A DNA stretch of 11,964 nucleotides from Lachnospiraceae bacterium (GCA_024684155.1 JAIKXK010000419.1:1-11964); one strand, 5' to 3'; positions 1 to 7,313 are shown, numbered from the stretch's first letter. The notes: generated from the letters alone by a model not told the origin. A program made the numbers and translations.

Positions 1-1854
1 TTCCATATAACGGTTGGCTCGAAGCACTGCATTTTGAATCAAAAATCCTGCAATTCGCATTAAATTTGCCTGAGACAAATTAATTCTTTCCAAAGGAAGT
101 CCCCATGTCATAATGATTAACTGCATCTTTCCCTCGGAAAAGAGCGCATCTGCCATTTGAGGATATCCCTCTTTCATGGATTTATTCATATAGACCTGGT
201 CACTGTTAATATAGGCATACATCTCTGTAAGGTCAGTGTATTTTAGGGAATTTCCCAGCATTCTTGCTTTTTTTGAAGTAGCTGCAAATAAACGGGCATA
301 ATCACCATTGGCTACTGAATAAATTGCCACGTCCTCTGTGTGCAACAACTCTCTTAATACTTCTGCCGCGTAGAATAAAACTTCTTCCGGAGCGTACTGA
401 TCTAAGGAAGAAGTAATCTCATATACCTTACCAAAGGAATCATTCTGATTAATCAACTGCTCTTCCATAGAGTTTTTAATCAAAACGTTATTACTATTAA
501 TCTCTGTAATATCCTCTACCTGTGAATTCAAATAGTGAATCTCTGTATTATCCTCATCACGGATAACCTGCAGACGGTCCTTTAAATTTCCCACCACAAG
601 TCCCACAATAAACAACTGGGCAATCCATACGTAAGTGTTGTAGTCTAACATAACATCAAAGGTAGACTTGTCGTACTGCTGACGGAAAAAATATCCTGCC
701 ACTGCTAAGACACCACCAATCATAGCCTGCTGTTGTCCATGGATTACAGCAATAAATAACACATACAAAAGATAGAAATCCAGATTTGCAAAATAATCAC
801 TACCGGTAGCTCTGTTGTTTAGCATAAAGGCGGGAATAAATAAGGCTGCCGTCTCCAAATATGGAAGAAATGCCATAATAAAAGCCTTTGCTTTTTTCAA
901 GAACTTATGGATTGGTTTCTTTTCCTTTATTTCGACGCCAAGGAATTTATCTGGATCTTCCTTTACCTGTTTTGCCACCAAAGGAATCTCGTCTAAATAA
1001 CTATGAAATACCTTTCCTCCAAACTCTTCTCTAAAGCGCTCCCGACTCATCATCACACAATAGGGTTCCGCTTCTTCAATTTCAACCTCTACGGACTCAC
1101 CAAGTCCATCCTTTAAAAAGAAAGCCAAATCCAATTCGGATAGTTCCTGTTCTGAACACACGTTATATACACGATGCTTCAATTCATCTGTAATTAAAAG
1201 ATTGTAAATAAACTCAACTGCATCGCTTATATAAATCATGGAAAAAGTTTGATTCTTTTTTGCCGAAATCATTCCTTTTCGAATACCGGATTTTAACATG
1301 GTATACATAGGTTCCTCTAAATCGCTTCCCATAAGAGGATTACCATACACATGGTCTACACGTGCCACGACGGTATCGCAAAGATAAGATTTGTAGTAAT
1401 TTCCACAAATCAATTCTCCTTGTCGAATTGCTACAGCACGGACTGATTCTGGTGAAAACTCATCATGTTCTCTATATTTTCTTTTGGAATTTTTTGTAAA
1501 GACATCTGACGTAGACAGATAAAGAAAACGGGGCTTCTTTTCCAGGTTTGCACAAGCCTCCATAAGATTGATTAAACCTTCCCCGAAACGTACGGCTTCT
1601 TTTTGTCCCTGCGACCAATCAAAGGATCCGTCAAAGGCACCTAAAAAGATAATTGCATCTGGAGAGATACTTTCAATGATTGCCGCCATATTTTCGTTAC
1701 TATATACAAAATCGTACTGTTCAAAAATACGTTTATATTTTGTTTTTTTCACTCTCTCGTTCGACAACACAAAAATACGATGACCTTCCTTACGAAGCTT
1801 TCCAATCATTGCTTCCATCATCGCATTGTCGGCGCCTGTTAAAATAATATCCAT
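1..1854 (-). CDS. Degenerate SDR (epimerase-fold) domain fused to PelD-like membrane/GAF protein, 3' end off window
   Basis: An open frame of 618 codons runs from ATG at 1854 (good site GGTGGAAGG just upstream) to the left edge without a stop. Residues 1-about 310 look like an extended short-chain dehydrogenase/epimerase: N-terminal IILTGA, LSTSDVF near residue 120, and ARVDHVYG typical of sugar epimerases. The Gly-rich loop is degenerate (TGADNAMM keeps only the first Gly), and the catalytic YxxxK is absent: the aligned stretch reads RAVAIRQGE. Residues about 320-425 hold hydrophobic membrane segments, including one with HGQQQAMIGG followed by VLAVAGYFF. Residues about 430-475 look like a coiled coil, and 475-618 a GAF domain (VLFYAAEVLRELL, then VAIYSV). 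Membrane-coil-GAF resembles PelD, the c-di-GMP receptor of Pel exopolysaccharide synthesis, in which a degenerate GGDEF follows the GAF; that part would lie outside the window. The PelD assignment is by pattern. The SDR part is probably non-catalytic, perhaps a nucleotide-sugar or NAD sensor. Confidence 0.75.
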   Translation of the reverse strand, partial: MDIILTGADNAMMEAMIGKLRKEGHRIFVLSNERVKKTKYKRIFEQYDFVYSNENMAAIIESISPDAIIFLGAFDGSFDWSQGQKEAVRFGEGLINLMEACANLEKKPRFLYLSTSDVFTKNSKRKYREHDEFSPESVRAVAIRQGELICGNYYKSYLCDTVVARVDHVYGNPLMGSDLEEPMYTMLKSGIRKGMISAKKNQTFSMIYISDAVEFIYNLLITDELKHRVYNVCSEQELSELDLAFFLKDGLGESVEVEIEEAEPYCVMMSRERFREEFGGKVFHSYLDEIPLVAKQVKEDPDKFLGVEIKEKKPIHKFLKKAKAFIMAFLPYLETAALFIPAFMLNNRATGSDYFANLDFYLLYVLFIAVIHGQQQAMIGGVLAVAGYFFRQQYDKSTFDVMLDYNTYVWIAQLFIVGLVVGNLKDRLQVIRDEDNTEIHYLNSQVEDITEINSNNVLIKNSMEEQLINQNDSFGKVYEITSSLDQYAPEEVLFYAAEVLRELLHTEDVAIYSVANGDYARLFAATSKKARMLGNSLKYTDLTEMYAYINSDQVYMNKSMKEGYPQMADALFSEGKMQLIIMTWGLPLERINLSQANLMRIAGFLIQNAVLRANRYME

Positions 1855-1874
1855 ATCCCTTCCACCATTTGCTG

Positions 1875-2117
1875 TTATTCATCCAATAAGTCTACATCTA
1901 CAAGCATTTTTTGAATTGATTCTACATCCTTGTATATATCATCATAAGGCGCAGCATATTTTTCTGAAATTTCTTGTGCAATTTCTTCCAGTGATTTTAA
2001 TCTTTTTAATTCAGTATAAATGAAATACCCCATTTCATTTAGGACAACAGGTTTTTCCAATTCACAACTACTTTTCTCACGAAAAAGATAATACATACCT
2101 GCTACTTTTCGGACCAT
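1875..2117 (-). CDS. PqqD-like small protein (RRE fold)
   Basis: An 80-residue protein with the PqqD layout: an N-terminal beta part (GMYYLF), the conserved LNEMG at residues 26-30, a helix with LEEIAQEISEKY, and a final helix ending in a Leu-Leu pair. PqqD-like domains usually bind leader peptides of ribosomal peptide products for a radical SAM partner. No radical SAM gene or precursor peptide is visible here, so that role is not supported. The gene lies 20 nt upstream of the SDR/PelD-like gene and shares its promoter, so the two proteins probably act together. Start ATG at 2117 is preceded by GAGGTG. The family call is good; the function in this context is unknown. Confidence 0.7.
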   Translation of the reverse strand: MVRKVAGMYYLFREKSSCELEKPVVLNEMGYFIYTELKRLKSLEEIAQEISEKYAAPYDDIYKDVESIQKMLVDVDLLDE

Positions 2118-2156
2118 ACTTACACCTCAAAATTAGAAATTTGTCCACGCCCTACT

Positions 2157-2185
2157 AATATACCACTTTACCCTAAATATGACAA
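2157..2185 (-). promoter_or_regulatory. Sigma-A promoter for the PqqD/PelD-like operon
   Basis: On the minus strand TTGTCA (2185-2180) and TATATT (2162-2157) are separated by exactly 17 bp, each one base from consensus. It lies about 40 bp upstream of the PqqD-like start codon. Confidence 0.65.
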
Positions 2186-2216
2186 AGTAAACCTATGTAT
2201 AAATACCAAAAAAAAA

Positions 2217-2245
2217 TTGAATAATCTGACTATTTGTTGTAAGAT
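2217..2245 (+). promoter_or_regulatory. Sigma-A promoter for the receiver/CheX-like operon
   Basis: TTGAAT (2217-2222) and TAAGAT (2240-2245) are separated by 17 bp, with the ribosome binding site AAGGAG following at 2262. It is divergent from the promoter at 2157-2185. The two -35 elements are 31 bp apart, so a single bound regulator could touch both. Confidence 0.65.
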
Positions 2246-2271
2246 TAATGTAATTACTAATAAGGAGTGAT

Positions 2272-2652
2272 ATGGACATGGATTTAACAAGTAAAAAAAT
2301 TTTAATTAGCGATGATTCCATCTTAGCAAGAAAGCAGTTAAAGGACGTAATTTGTCGTGTCGGAGAAGGCGCTGAGTTTATCGACGCATCCAATGGACAG
2401 GAAGCCATCGATAAATACAAAGAATTCACTCCAGACATTACATTTCTTGATATTGTTATGCCGGTAAAAGACGGTATTGAAGCAGTAAAAGGAATTATGG
2501 AAATCAACAGTGAGGCAGACATTATTATTGTCTCCTCTGTCGGAACTCAATCCCAGCTGAAATCTGCAATCGAGGCCGGAGCCAAAGACTTCATTCAAAA
2601 ACCTTTGGATTCCTCCCAGGTTGAGACTTTGTTGCAGTCACACTTAGGATAG
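2272..2652 (+). CDS. Stand-alone CheY-type response regulator receiver
   Basis: A 126-residue single-domain receiver with no output domain. Acidic pair D14-D15 (ISDDS), phospho-acceptor D60 (TFLDIVMP), switch Ser at 88 (IIVSS) and conserved K110 (IQKPLD) are all present, so it should accept phosphate from a histidine kinase. The stop is 15 nt before the CheX-like gene, indicating an operon; that partner may dephosphorylate it. AGGAG at 2263-2267 is 4 nt from ATG 2272 and 10 nt from ATG 2278, so the second Met is an equally possible start. No kinase is encoded nearby, so the cognate kinase (CheA or another) is unknown. Confidence 0.9.
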   Translation: MDMDLTSKKILISDDSILARKQLKDVICRVGEGAEFIDASNGQEAIDKYKEFTPDITFLDIVMPVKDGIEAVKGIMEINSEADIIIVSSVGTQSQLKSAIEAGAKDFIQKPLDSSQVETLLQSHLG

Positions 2653-2667
2653 GAGGATTTCATTCCA

Positions 2668-3546
2668 ATGTATGCACAGTTTTTTGGAAACTATCTTTTA
2701 AACAGACAGGCCGTTACTGCTGAGCAGTTATCATCTGCTATTGCCAGCTTAACGGACACTCATATAAGACTTGGTACACTTGCTATGCACAAAGGTTATA
2801 TGACTGCTGCTGAAGTAGACGAGGTTTGTTTCTTACAAACCCGTGAGGACAAACGCTTCGGTGAAATCGCTATCGAAAGAAATTATCTTTTCGAAGATCA
2901 GTTAGAAGACCTGTTAAAATCGCAAAACCCTGACTATTTATTATTAGGTCAAACTCTTGTAGATACCGGTGCTATTTCCAATTCAGAGTTGGAAGAACTT
3001 ATGATTGAGTACCAGGCAGAAAATGAAATAACCAGTCCTACAGACTCAGAAAGTGTAGAACATACTTCAAAACTTATTGAGAATTTCTTACTTTCCGCAG
3101 AACGCCCAGTTAGCAAATACTCTGTTATGTATTTAAATCTGGTATTTAATAATCTGGTCCGTTTTATTGGAGAAGATTTTACACCTCTCTCCCCTGTACA
3201 GACTACCAGTTACGAAACCAACTACTGTGTTACACAGCGTATCTTTGGTCAGGTCAATTGTGTTTCAAGTATTGATATGGAACCTGAAACAGCCGTTGGT
3301 TTTGCATCTCGTTATGCAAAGATGGAATTTAGTGAGTTTGATGAATATGTAAAAGCTTCCTTAGAGGATTTCTTAAACTTACATAACGGTTTATTCTCCG
3401 TTAATATGTCCAATGAAATTTCTATGGAATTAACACTAGATCCTCCTACACAGGAATTAGATCCGGTACTTACCTTATCCGACAATGCCTTTGTCATTCC
3501 GGTTATCTACCCTTTCGGAACGATTTATTTAATTCTTACATTATAA
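2668..3546 (+). CDS. Four MshEN-like 29-residue repeats fused to a CheX-like domain
   Basis: A 292-residue protein with AGGAGG 10 nt upstream of ATG. Residues 5-116 contain four tandem copies of a 24-residue pattern, each separated by exactly 5 residues, with key glycines at G7, G36, G65 and G94. Copies 2 (RLG at 34-36, ending Q57) and 3 (RFG at 63-65, ending Q86) fit the RLG...Q pattern known from MshEN, the c-di-GMP-binding N-terminal domain of MshE-type ATPases; copies 1 and 4 lack the Arg. An acidic linker (117-145) leads to residues about 148-292, which resemble CheX/CheC phosphatases. The family's ExxN signature appears as D234-F-L-N237 followed by G241. It probably acts on the receiver encoded just upstream. 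The domain call is by pattern; ligand binding and phosphatase activity are inference. Confidence 0.7.
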   Translation: MYAQFFGNYLLNRQAVTAEQLSSAIASLTDTHIRLGTLAMHKGYMTAAEVDEVCFLQTREDKRFGEIAIERNYLFEDQLEDLLKSQNPDYLLLGQTLVDTGAISNSELEELMIEYQAENEITSPTDSESVEHTSKLIENFLLSAERPVSKYSVMYLNLVFNNLVRFIGEDFTPLSPVQTTSYETNYCVTQRIFGQVNCVSSIDMEPETAVGFASRYAKMEFSEFDEYVKASLEDFLNLHNGLFSVNMSNEISMELTLDPPTQELDPVLTLSDNAFVIPVIYPFGTIYLILTL

Positions 3547-3568
3547 TTTTTATTTTAATCTTAAATTT

Positions 3569-3608
3569 AAAAAGCCGATTACCTACATTTGTAAGTAATC
3601 GGCTTTTT
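3569..3608. terminator. Bidirectional intrinsic terminator between the CheX-like gene and thrC
   Basis: A 14-bp perfect inverted repeat (AAAAAGCCGATTAC at 3569-3582 with its complement at 3595-3608) has an A-run on the left and a T-run on the right. It can therefore stop transcripts from both convergent genes. Confidence 0.9.
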
Positions 3609-3618
3609 CATAATTCAA

Positions 3619-3638
3619 TTTCCTTAATTATAAGGAAA
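3619..3638. repeat. Short perfect inverted repeat downstream of thrC
   Basis: TTTCCTTA and TAAGGAAA pair over 8 bp around a 4-nt loop. It lies between the thrC stop and the main terminator and has no T-run of its own. It may protect the thrC mRNA 3' end or be chance. Confidence 0.35.
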
Positions 3639-3665
3639 CAGCTGACATATATAAAAATCTACTTC

Positions 3666-5153
3666 TTAAATTCCAAGAAACTTCTTTACTACATTTGGCA
3701 TTTCATTTACTTCACACTGTGTGTTGTGACGAATTGGTGCAGATTTAATCTCCACTATAGCCCCCGGTAAATCCACCTTTGCAACCTCAGAAAGGATATC
3801 TGTAAGTTCAATATCCTTCTTTGATGGATCATCCATTCCAATAGCTTCCATTACGCTTCTTGTAAACTTAAATGGACTTGCAGTAGATGCAATGACACAA
3901 GGCTTCTCATCCTTTGTTTCTTTCTTATATTCATTGTAAACATAGGAAGCTACTGCTGTATGAGTATCAAGCACATATCCTGTATCCTCATACACTCTCT
4001 TGATTTCTGCCTTTGTCTCATTTTCATCAGCGAAATTTCCGTAGAAATCATTTAACTTTTCTTTCATTTCAGCAGTGATTTCATACTTTCCTTCTGTTAC
4101 CAAAGAATTCATAAATTCACGATTCTTTGCATCATCTTCCCCTGCAATTTCATAAATCAATCGCTCTAAGTTTGAGGAAATCAAAATATCCATAGAAGGA
4201 GAATTCGTAAGTTTAAACTCACGATTCTTATCATAGCATCCACTTTCAAAGAAGTCATAAAGCACTTTGTTTTCATTGGAAGCACAGATTAATTTATCGA
4301 TAGGAAGTCCCATCTTCTTTCCATAGTATGCTGCTAAGATATTACCAAAGTTTCCTGTAGGAACTGTAACATTTATCTTTTCCCCAGAAGTAATCTTTTC
4401 TTCTTTCAAAAGACGAGTATATGCATATACATAGTAAACAATCTGAGGAACAAGACGTCCAATATTAATGGAGTTTGCAGATGAGAACTGATATCCAGCT
4501 GCATCTAATTCTTTTGCAAGCGCTTCATCTCCGAACATTTTCTTCACACCAGTCTGAGCTTCATCGAAGTTTCCATGAATTCCAACTACATGCGTGTTAT
4601 CCCCAGTCTGTGTAAGCATCTGACGTTCCTGAATTTCAGAAACACCATTCTTTGGATAAAATACAATAATCTTTGTTCCTTCTACATCAGCAAAACCTGC
4701 CATAGCAGCTTTTCCGGTATCGCCTGAAGTAGCTGTTAAAATCACAATGTCATTTTTTACATTGTTCTTTCTTGCTGCTGTAATCATAAGATGTGGCAAA
4801 ATAGAAAGGGCCATATCCTTAAAAGCAATTGTTTTTCCATGGAAAAGTTCAAGATAGTATGCTCCATCTGCATAAACCAAAGGAGCAATTTCCTCTGTAT
4901 CAAACTTTTCATCATAGGCACTGTTAATACAATGCATTAATTCTTCTTTTGTATAGTCAGTTAAAAGTAACTTCATTACCTCATAAGCTACTTCCTGATA
5001 GCTCATCTTTGAAAGTTCTTCAAAGCTTTTATCAAACTTTGGAATAGATGTTGGTACAAATAATCCTCCATCATGAGCTAATCCCTGAAGTACAGCCTGT
5101 GAAGCTGTTACCTTTTCATTTTTGTTTCTTGTACTTACGTAATTTACGTCCAT
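3666..5153 (-). CDS. thrC: Threonine synthase
   Basis: A 495-residue PLP enzyme converting O-phosphohomoserine to threonine, the last step of threonine synthesis in the cytoplasm. N-terminal SQAVLQGLAHDGGLFVP is the typical ThrC opening. The PLP-binding lysine is K112 in FKDMAL, TSGDTGKAA (about 142-150) is the substrate loop, and TGNFGN (266-271) is the phosphate-binding loop. The length fits the long class of ThrC (about 460-500 residues). Start ATG at 5153 has GAGG 7 nt upstream. It is transcribed from its own promoter with a leader of only about 30 nt. No hom or thrB is adjacent. Complete, with no oddities. Confidence 0.97.
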   Translation of the reverse strand: MDVNYVSTRNKNEKVTASQAVLQGLAHDGGLFVPTSIPKFDKSFEELSKMSYQEVAYEVMKLLLTDYTKEELMHCINSAYDEKFDTEEIAPLVYADGAYYLELFHGKTIAFKDMALSILPHLMITAARKNNVKNDIVILTATSGDTGKAAMAGFADVEGTKIIVFYPKNGVSEIQERQMLTQTGDNTHVVGIHGNFDEAQTGVKKMFGDEALAKELDAAGYQFSSANSINIGRLVPQIVYYVYAYTRLLKEEKITSGEKINVTVPTGNFGNILAAYYGKKMGLPIDKLICASNENKVLYDFFESGCYDKNREFKLTNSPSMDILISSNLERLIYEIAGEDDAKNREFMNSLVTEGKYEITAEMKEKLNDFYGNFADENETKAEIKRVYEDTGYVLDTHTAVASYVYNEYKKETKDEKPCVIASTASPFKFTRSVMEAIGMDDPSKKDIELTDILSEVAKVDLPGAIVEIKSAPIRHNTQCEVNEMPNVVKKFLGI

Positions 5154-5191
5154 GAGTATACCTCGTTTTCTTTACCTTTTTTCCGTGGTCT

Positions 5192-5221
5192 ATTATAAGA
5201 TAGGCCCCCTAAAAAAGTCAA
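5192..5221 (-). promoter_or_regulatory. Sigma-A promoter of thrC
   Basis: On the minus strand TTGACT (5221-5216) and TATAAT (5197-5192) have an 18-bp spacer. The -35 box contains the TGA stop codon of the upstream AP2 gene. The transcript would start about 30 nt before the thrC ATG, leaving no room for a T-box or riboswitch. Confidence 0.75.
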
Positions 5222-6024
5222 CGGACCTTCCCATGTTTGTTTAAATAGGACAAATATTTCTCTGGAAGAGATATGTCTGTGTACACATCTGCATATTCCT
5301 TTGGCGTGTACTCTAATACATAGTTTTGGATAAAATTTTTTTCTATGCCTGCATCCACTGCCGCATCTACTGCTTTATTGTAGGCCACTGCTGCCTCTGC
5401 ATCTGTAGGGAAACGACCGATTATGTATTCCCCGTTAATATGAATATGAGCTTCATGAAAAGGCACATCCTTTGTATCATGGTAGGTAACACCATGATAT
5501 TTATTAATCACTACAATATTGGAATAACGATAATCTAGAGGATCTCCATTTGCAAAGGTGTAATCCTTTCCGGCTACTGCAAAATTTTTAATACCAAAGC
5601 GAGCTAAAATTCCATACTGCATTCCATAGTCATTCACATAGAGATGTCCATCATGAACCAAAATTCGATGGGAGGAATAATAGAATAAATCATCGTTGTC
5701 AAACTTTAGCTCTCCTACTCCTTCAAGGAAGTAGGAAAAATAACCCTGTCGTAAATAAATAGGGGTTTTAAAATAAGTTTTATAATCTCTGTGATTTAAA
5801 AGAATGATTCCCTTTTCAAAAGACAAATACTTTAGATAACTCCGAAGATTTAAGGTATCTAAACCTTCATCCTCATAAATATGGTGTGCCTCTAAATAAG
5901 CCTTATGGGCCTTTTCTTCTGTGGAAAAACTTCCCAAGGAAATATGCTTTCCATACTTTGTAATTCCGGTTCTGTAATACACCTCTCCGGATTTTTTCTT
6001 TGCTTGAAATACTCCCGGTAACAA
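5218..6024 (-). CDS. AP2 / degenerate HNH / AP2 DNA-binding protein
   Basis: Numbering is from the TTG start at 6024 (268 residues). Residues 4-46 form one AP2-like three-strand-plus-helix unit (GVFQ, then HISLGSFSTEEKAHKAYLEA). Residues 177-222 form a second (HGVTYHD, then IIGRFPTDAEAAVAYNKA). Between them, about 117-175, lies an HNH-like segment: NGDPLDYRYSN matches the usual NG(D/N)xxDNRxxN block, but the catalytic His position two residues before it is Phe (F157). AP2 domains in bacteria usually come with HNH homing endonucleases, so this looks like a nuclease-dead, domesticated DNA-binding form. It is the last gene behind larB, 13 nt after its stop. A longer version from GTG at 6060 would overlap larB by 23 nt but has no ribosome binding site. 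Target and role are unknown; it may regulate this operon or be an unrelated passenger. Confidence 0.7.
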   Translation of the reverse strand: MLPGVFQAKKKSGEVYYRTGITKYGKHISLGSFSTEEKAHKAYLEAHHIYEDEGLDTLNLRSYLKYLSFEKGIILLNHRDYKTYFKTPIYLRQGYFSYFLEGVGELKFDNDDLFYYSSHRILVHDGHLYVNDYGMQYGILARFGIKNFAVAGKDYTFANGDPLDYRYSNIVVINKYHGVTYHDTKDVPFHEAHIHINGEYIIGRFPTDAEAAVAYNKAVDAAVDAGIEKNFIQNYVLEYTPKEYADVYTDISLPEKYLSYLNKHGKVR

Positions 6025-6029
6025 TTTCT

Positions 6030-6039
6030 CTCCCCTTTT
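6030..6039 (-). promoter_or_regulatory. Ribosome binding site deciding a TTG start
   Basis: AAAAGGGGAG lies 5 nt before TTG at 6024, partly over the larB stop codon. No comparable site precedes the upstream GTG at 6060, so the TTG start is preferred. Confidence 0.6.
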
Positions 6040-6865
6040 ACTCGTCAAACATTCCTTCACTAGATGAGGCTGTAGCTGTGGTATGATTAATTAAACTAGC
6101 CTGATAAGCTGCGCCGAATCCATTGTCGATATTTACCACAGACACACCACTTGCACAGGAGTTTAACATGGATAATAATGCAGAGATTCCTCCAAAGGAA
6201 GCACCATAACCTACAGATGTAGGAACTGCGATTACCGGACGGTCTACAAGGCCTCCTAACACAGAGGCAAGGGCTCCTTCCATGCCAGCAATGGCGATTA
6301 CTACATTGGCACTCATAAGTTCATCCATATGAGCAAGAGTTCGATGAAGTCCGGCAACTCCCACATCATAAAGTCGTATCACTTCATTTCCTAAAAACTC
6401 TGCAGTAACTGCTGCCTCTTCTGCCACTGGTATATCTGAGGTACCTCCTGTAGCTACCACAATTTTTCCTATTCCATCAATTTCAGGATTTCCACCAATC
6501 ACAAGAGTTCTTGAATCTTTGTCATATTGCATCAAAAAGTCTTCTTCTGGAATAATCACTTCATCCCTTGGCACCTCTGTCAAAAGAGATAATATTTTTT
6601 CCATCTTTTCTTCAGAGACTCTTGTAACCAATATATGTTCCTGGCCATTTTTCACCATAACCCCAATGATTCCCACAATCTGCTCCGGGGTTTTTCCTTC
6701 GCCGTAAATCACCTCACCTACGCCCTGACGGATTTTTCTATGCATGTCCACTTTGGCATAGCCTGTATCATAAAAAGGCTGCTTTTTTAGTTCTAACGCT
6801 GCCTCTTCCACAGAGATTTCTCCGCGTTTTACCTGCTCTAAAAATTCTAAAATAGGTGTTTCCAT
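6038..6865 (-). CDS. larB: LarB, pyridinium-3,5-biscarboxylic acid mononucleotide synthase
   Basis: A 275-residue LarB. In the known pathway LarB carboxylates nicotinic acid adenine dinucleotide and releases AMP, the first step of nickel-pincer nucleotide synthesis. The N-terminal part (LEQVKRGEISVEEA, then EVIYGEGKTPEQI) is typical of the family. Residues about 130-250 are the PurE/AIR-carboxylase-like domain: VVATGGTSDIPVAEEAA, VGVAGLHR and AGMEGALASVLGGLV. C237 in LNSCASGV is the expected catalytic cysteine. Start ATG at 6865 has AAGGGGA upstream; the gene begins 10 nt after larC2 ends, which fits one transcript. The last 15 residues are a Ser/Thr/Ala-rich tail without visible function. 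Confidence 0.95.
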   Translation of the reverse strand: METPILEFLEQVKRGEISVEEAALELKKQPFYDTGYAKVDMHRKIRQGVGEVIYGEGKTPEQIVGIIGVMVKNGQEHILVTRVSEEKMEKILSLLTEVPRDEVIIPEEDFLMQYDKDSRTLVIGGNPEIDGIGKIVVATGGTSDIPVAEEAAVTAEFLGNEVIRLYDVGVAGLHRTLAHMDELMSANVVIAIAGMEGALASVLGGLVDRPVIAVPTSVGYGASFGGISALLSMLNSCASGVSVVNIDNGFGAAYQASLINHTTATASSSEGMFDE

Positions 6866-6875
6866 ATATTTCCCC

Positions 6876-7298
6876 TTAAGCTTCTTTTATCTTATTTCTT
6901 GCTTCTTTTAATGTCATATTATATTTTCTTGCAATAGCCGCAATATCTTCGTACTCTAACTTTTCTTTTTCTGTGTGATATCCCTTTGATAACTTCGTAT
7001 GCACCAAGCCAAACTCTGTTTCTTTCTCTAAAATAGATCGTTCCATAACATAGCGCTCTGCTACCAACTCTCGAATTCCTATGGTAGAAGTGTGACGGAA
7101 AATAACATCTACCATCTTTTCTCTATCCTTTTCCTCACAAAGTACACAAAGTAAAATTCCAGGGCGTTTCTTTTTCATCTGAATTCCATAAGAAAAAGCA
7201 TCCTTTGCCCCTGCATCCATTAAGCGTTCAATGGCAAAACCAACTTCTTCTCCAGTCATATCATCCATATTGCATTGAAGTTCAATAATATGTTCCAT
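6876..7298 (-). CDS. larC2: LarC2, C-terminal part of the nickel insertion protein
   Basis: 140 residues matching the C-terminal domain of LarC, the CTP-dependent enzyme that inserts nickel into the pincer nucleotide (CTP binding lies in this half). Typical features are IELQCNMDDMTGEEVGFAIERL, then DAFSYGIQMKKKRPG and the HTSTIGIRE block. It has its own ATG and a strong AAAGGGGAG site 7 nt upstream, starting 15 nt after the larC1 stop. It lies in the same frame as larC1, with two TAA stops between them. In Lactobacillus plantarum the two halves are joined by a programmed -1 frameshift; here no frameshift can join them, so they are probably separate subunits. Confidence 0.92.
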   Translation of the reverse strand: MEHIIELQCNMDDMTGEEVGFAIERLMDAGAKDAFSYGIQMKKKRPGILLCVLCEEKDREKMVDVIFRHTSTIGIRELVAERYVMERSILEKETEFGLVHTKLSKGYHTEKEKLEYEDIAAIARKYNMTLKEARNKIKEA

Positions 7299-7313
7299 TA
7301 TTTATCTCCCCTT

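Noticed and set aside
815..1783. Forward-strand open frames opposite the SDR/PelD-like gene
   Set aside because: They lack ribosome sites and recognisable domains, and lie fully antisense to a long, family-consistent frame.
2193..2598. Minus-strand frames over the receiver gene
   Set aside because: Antisense to a receiver with all catalytic residues; no homology pattern of their own.
5154..5217. T-box or riboswitch leader for thrC
   Set aside because: The promoter -10 is only about 40 nt from the ATG and no leader hairpins fit.
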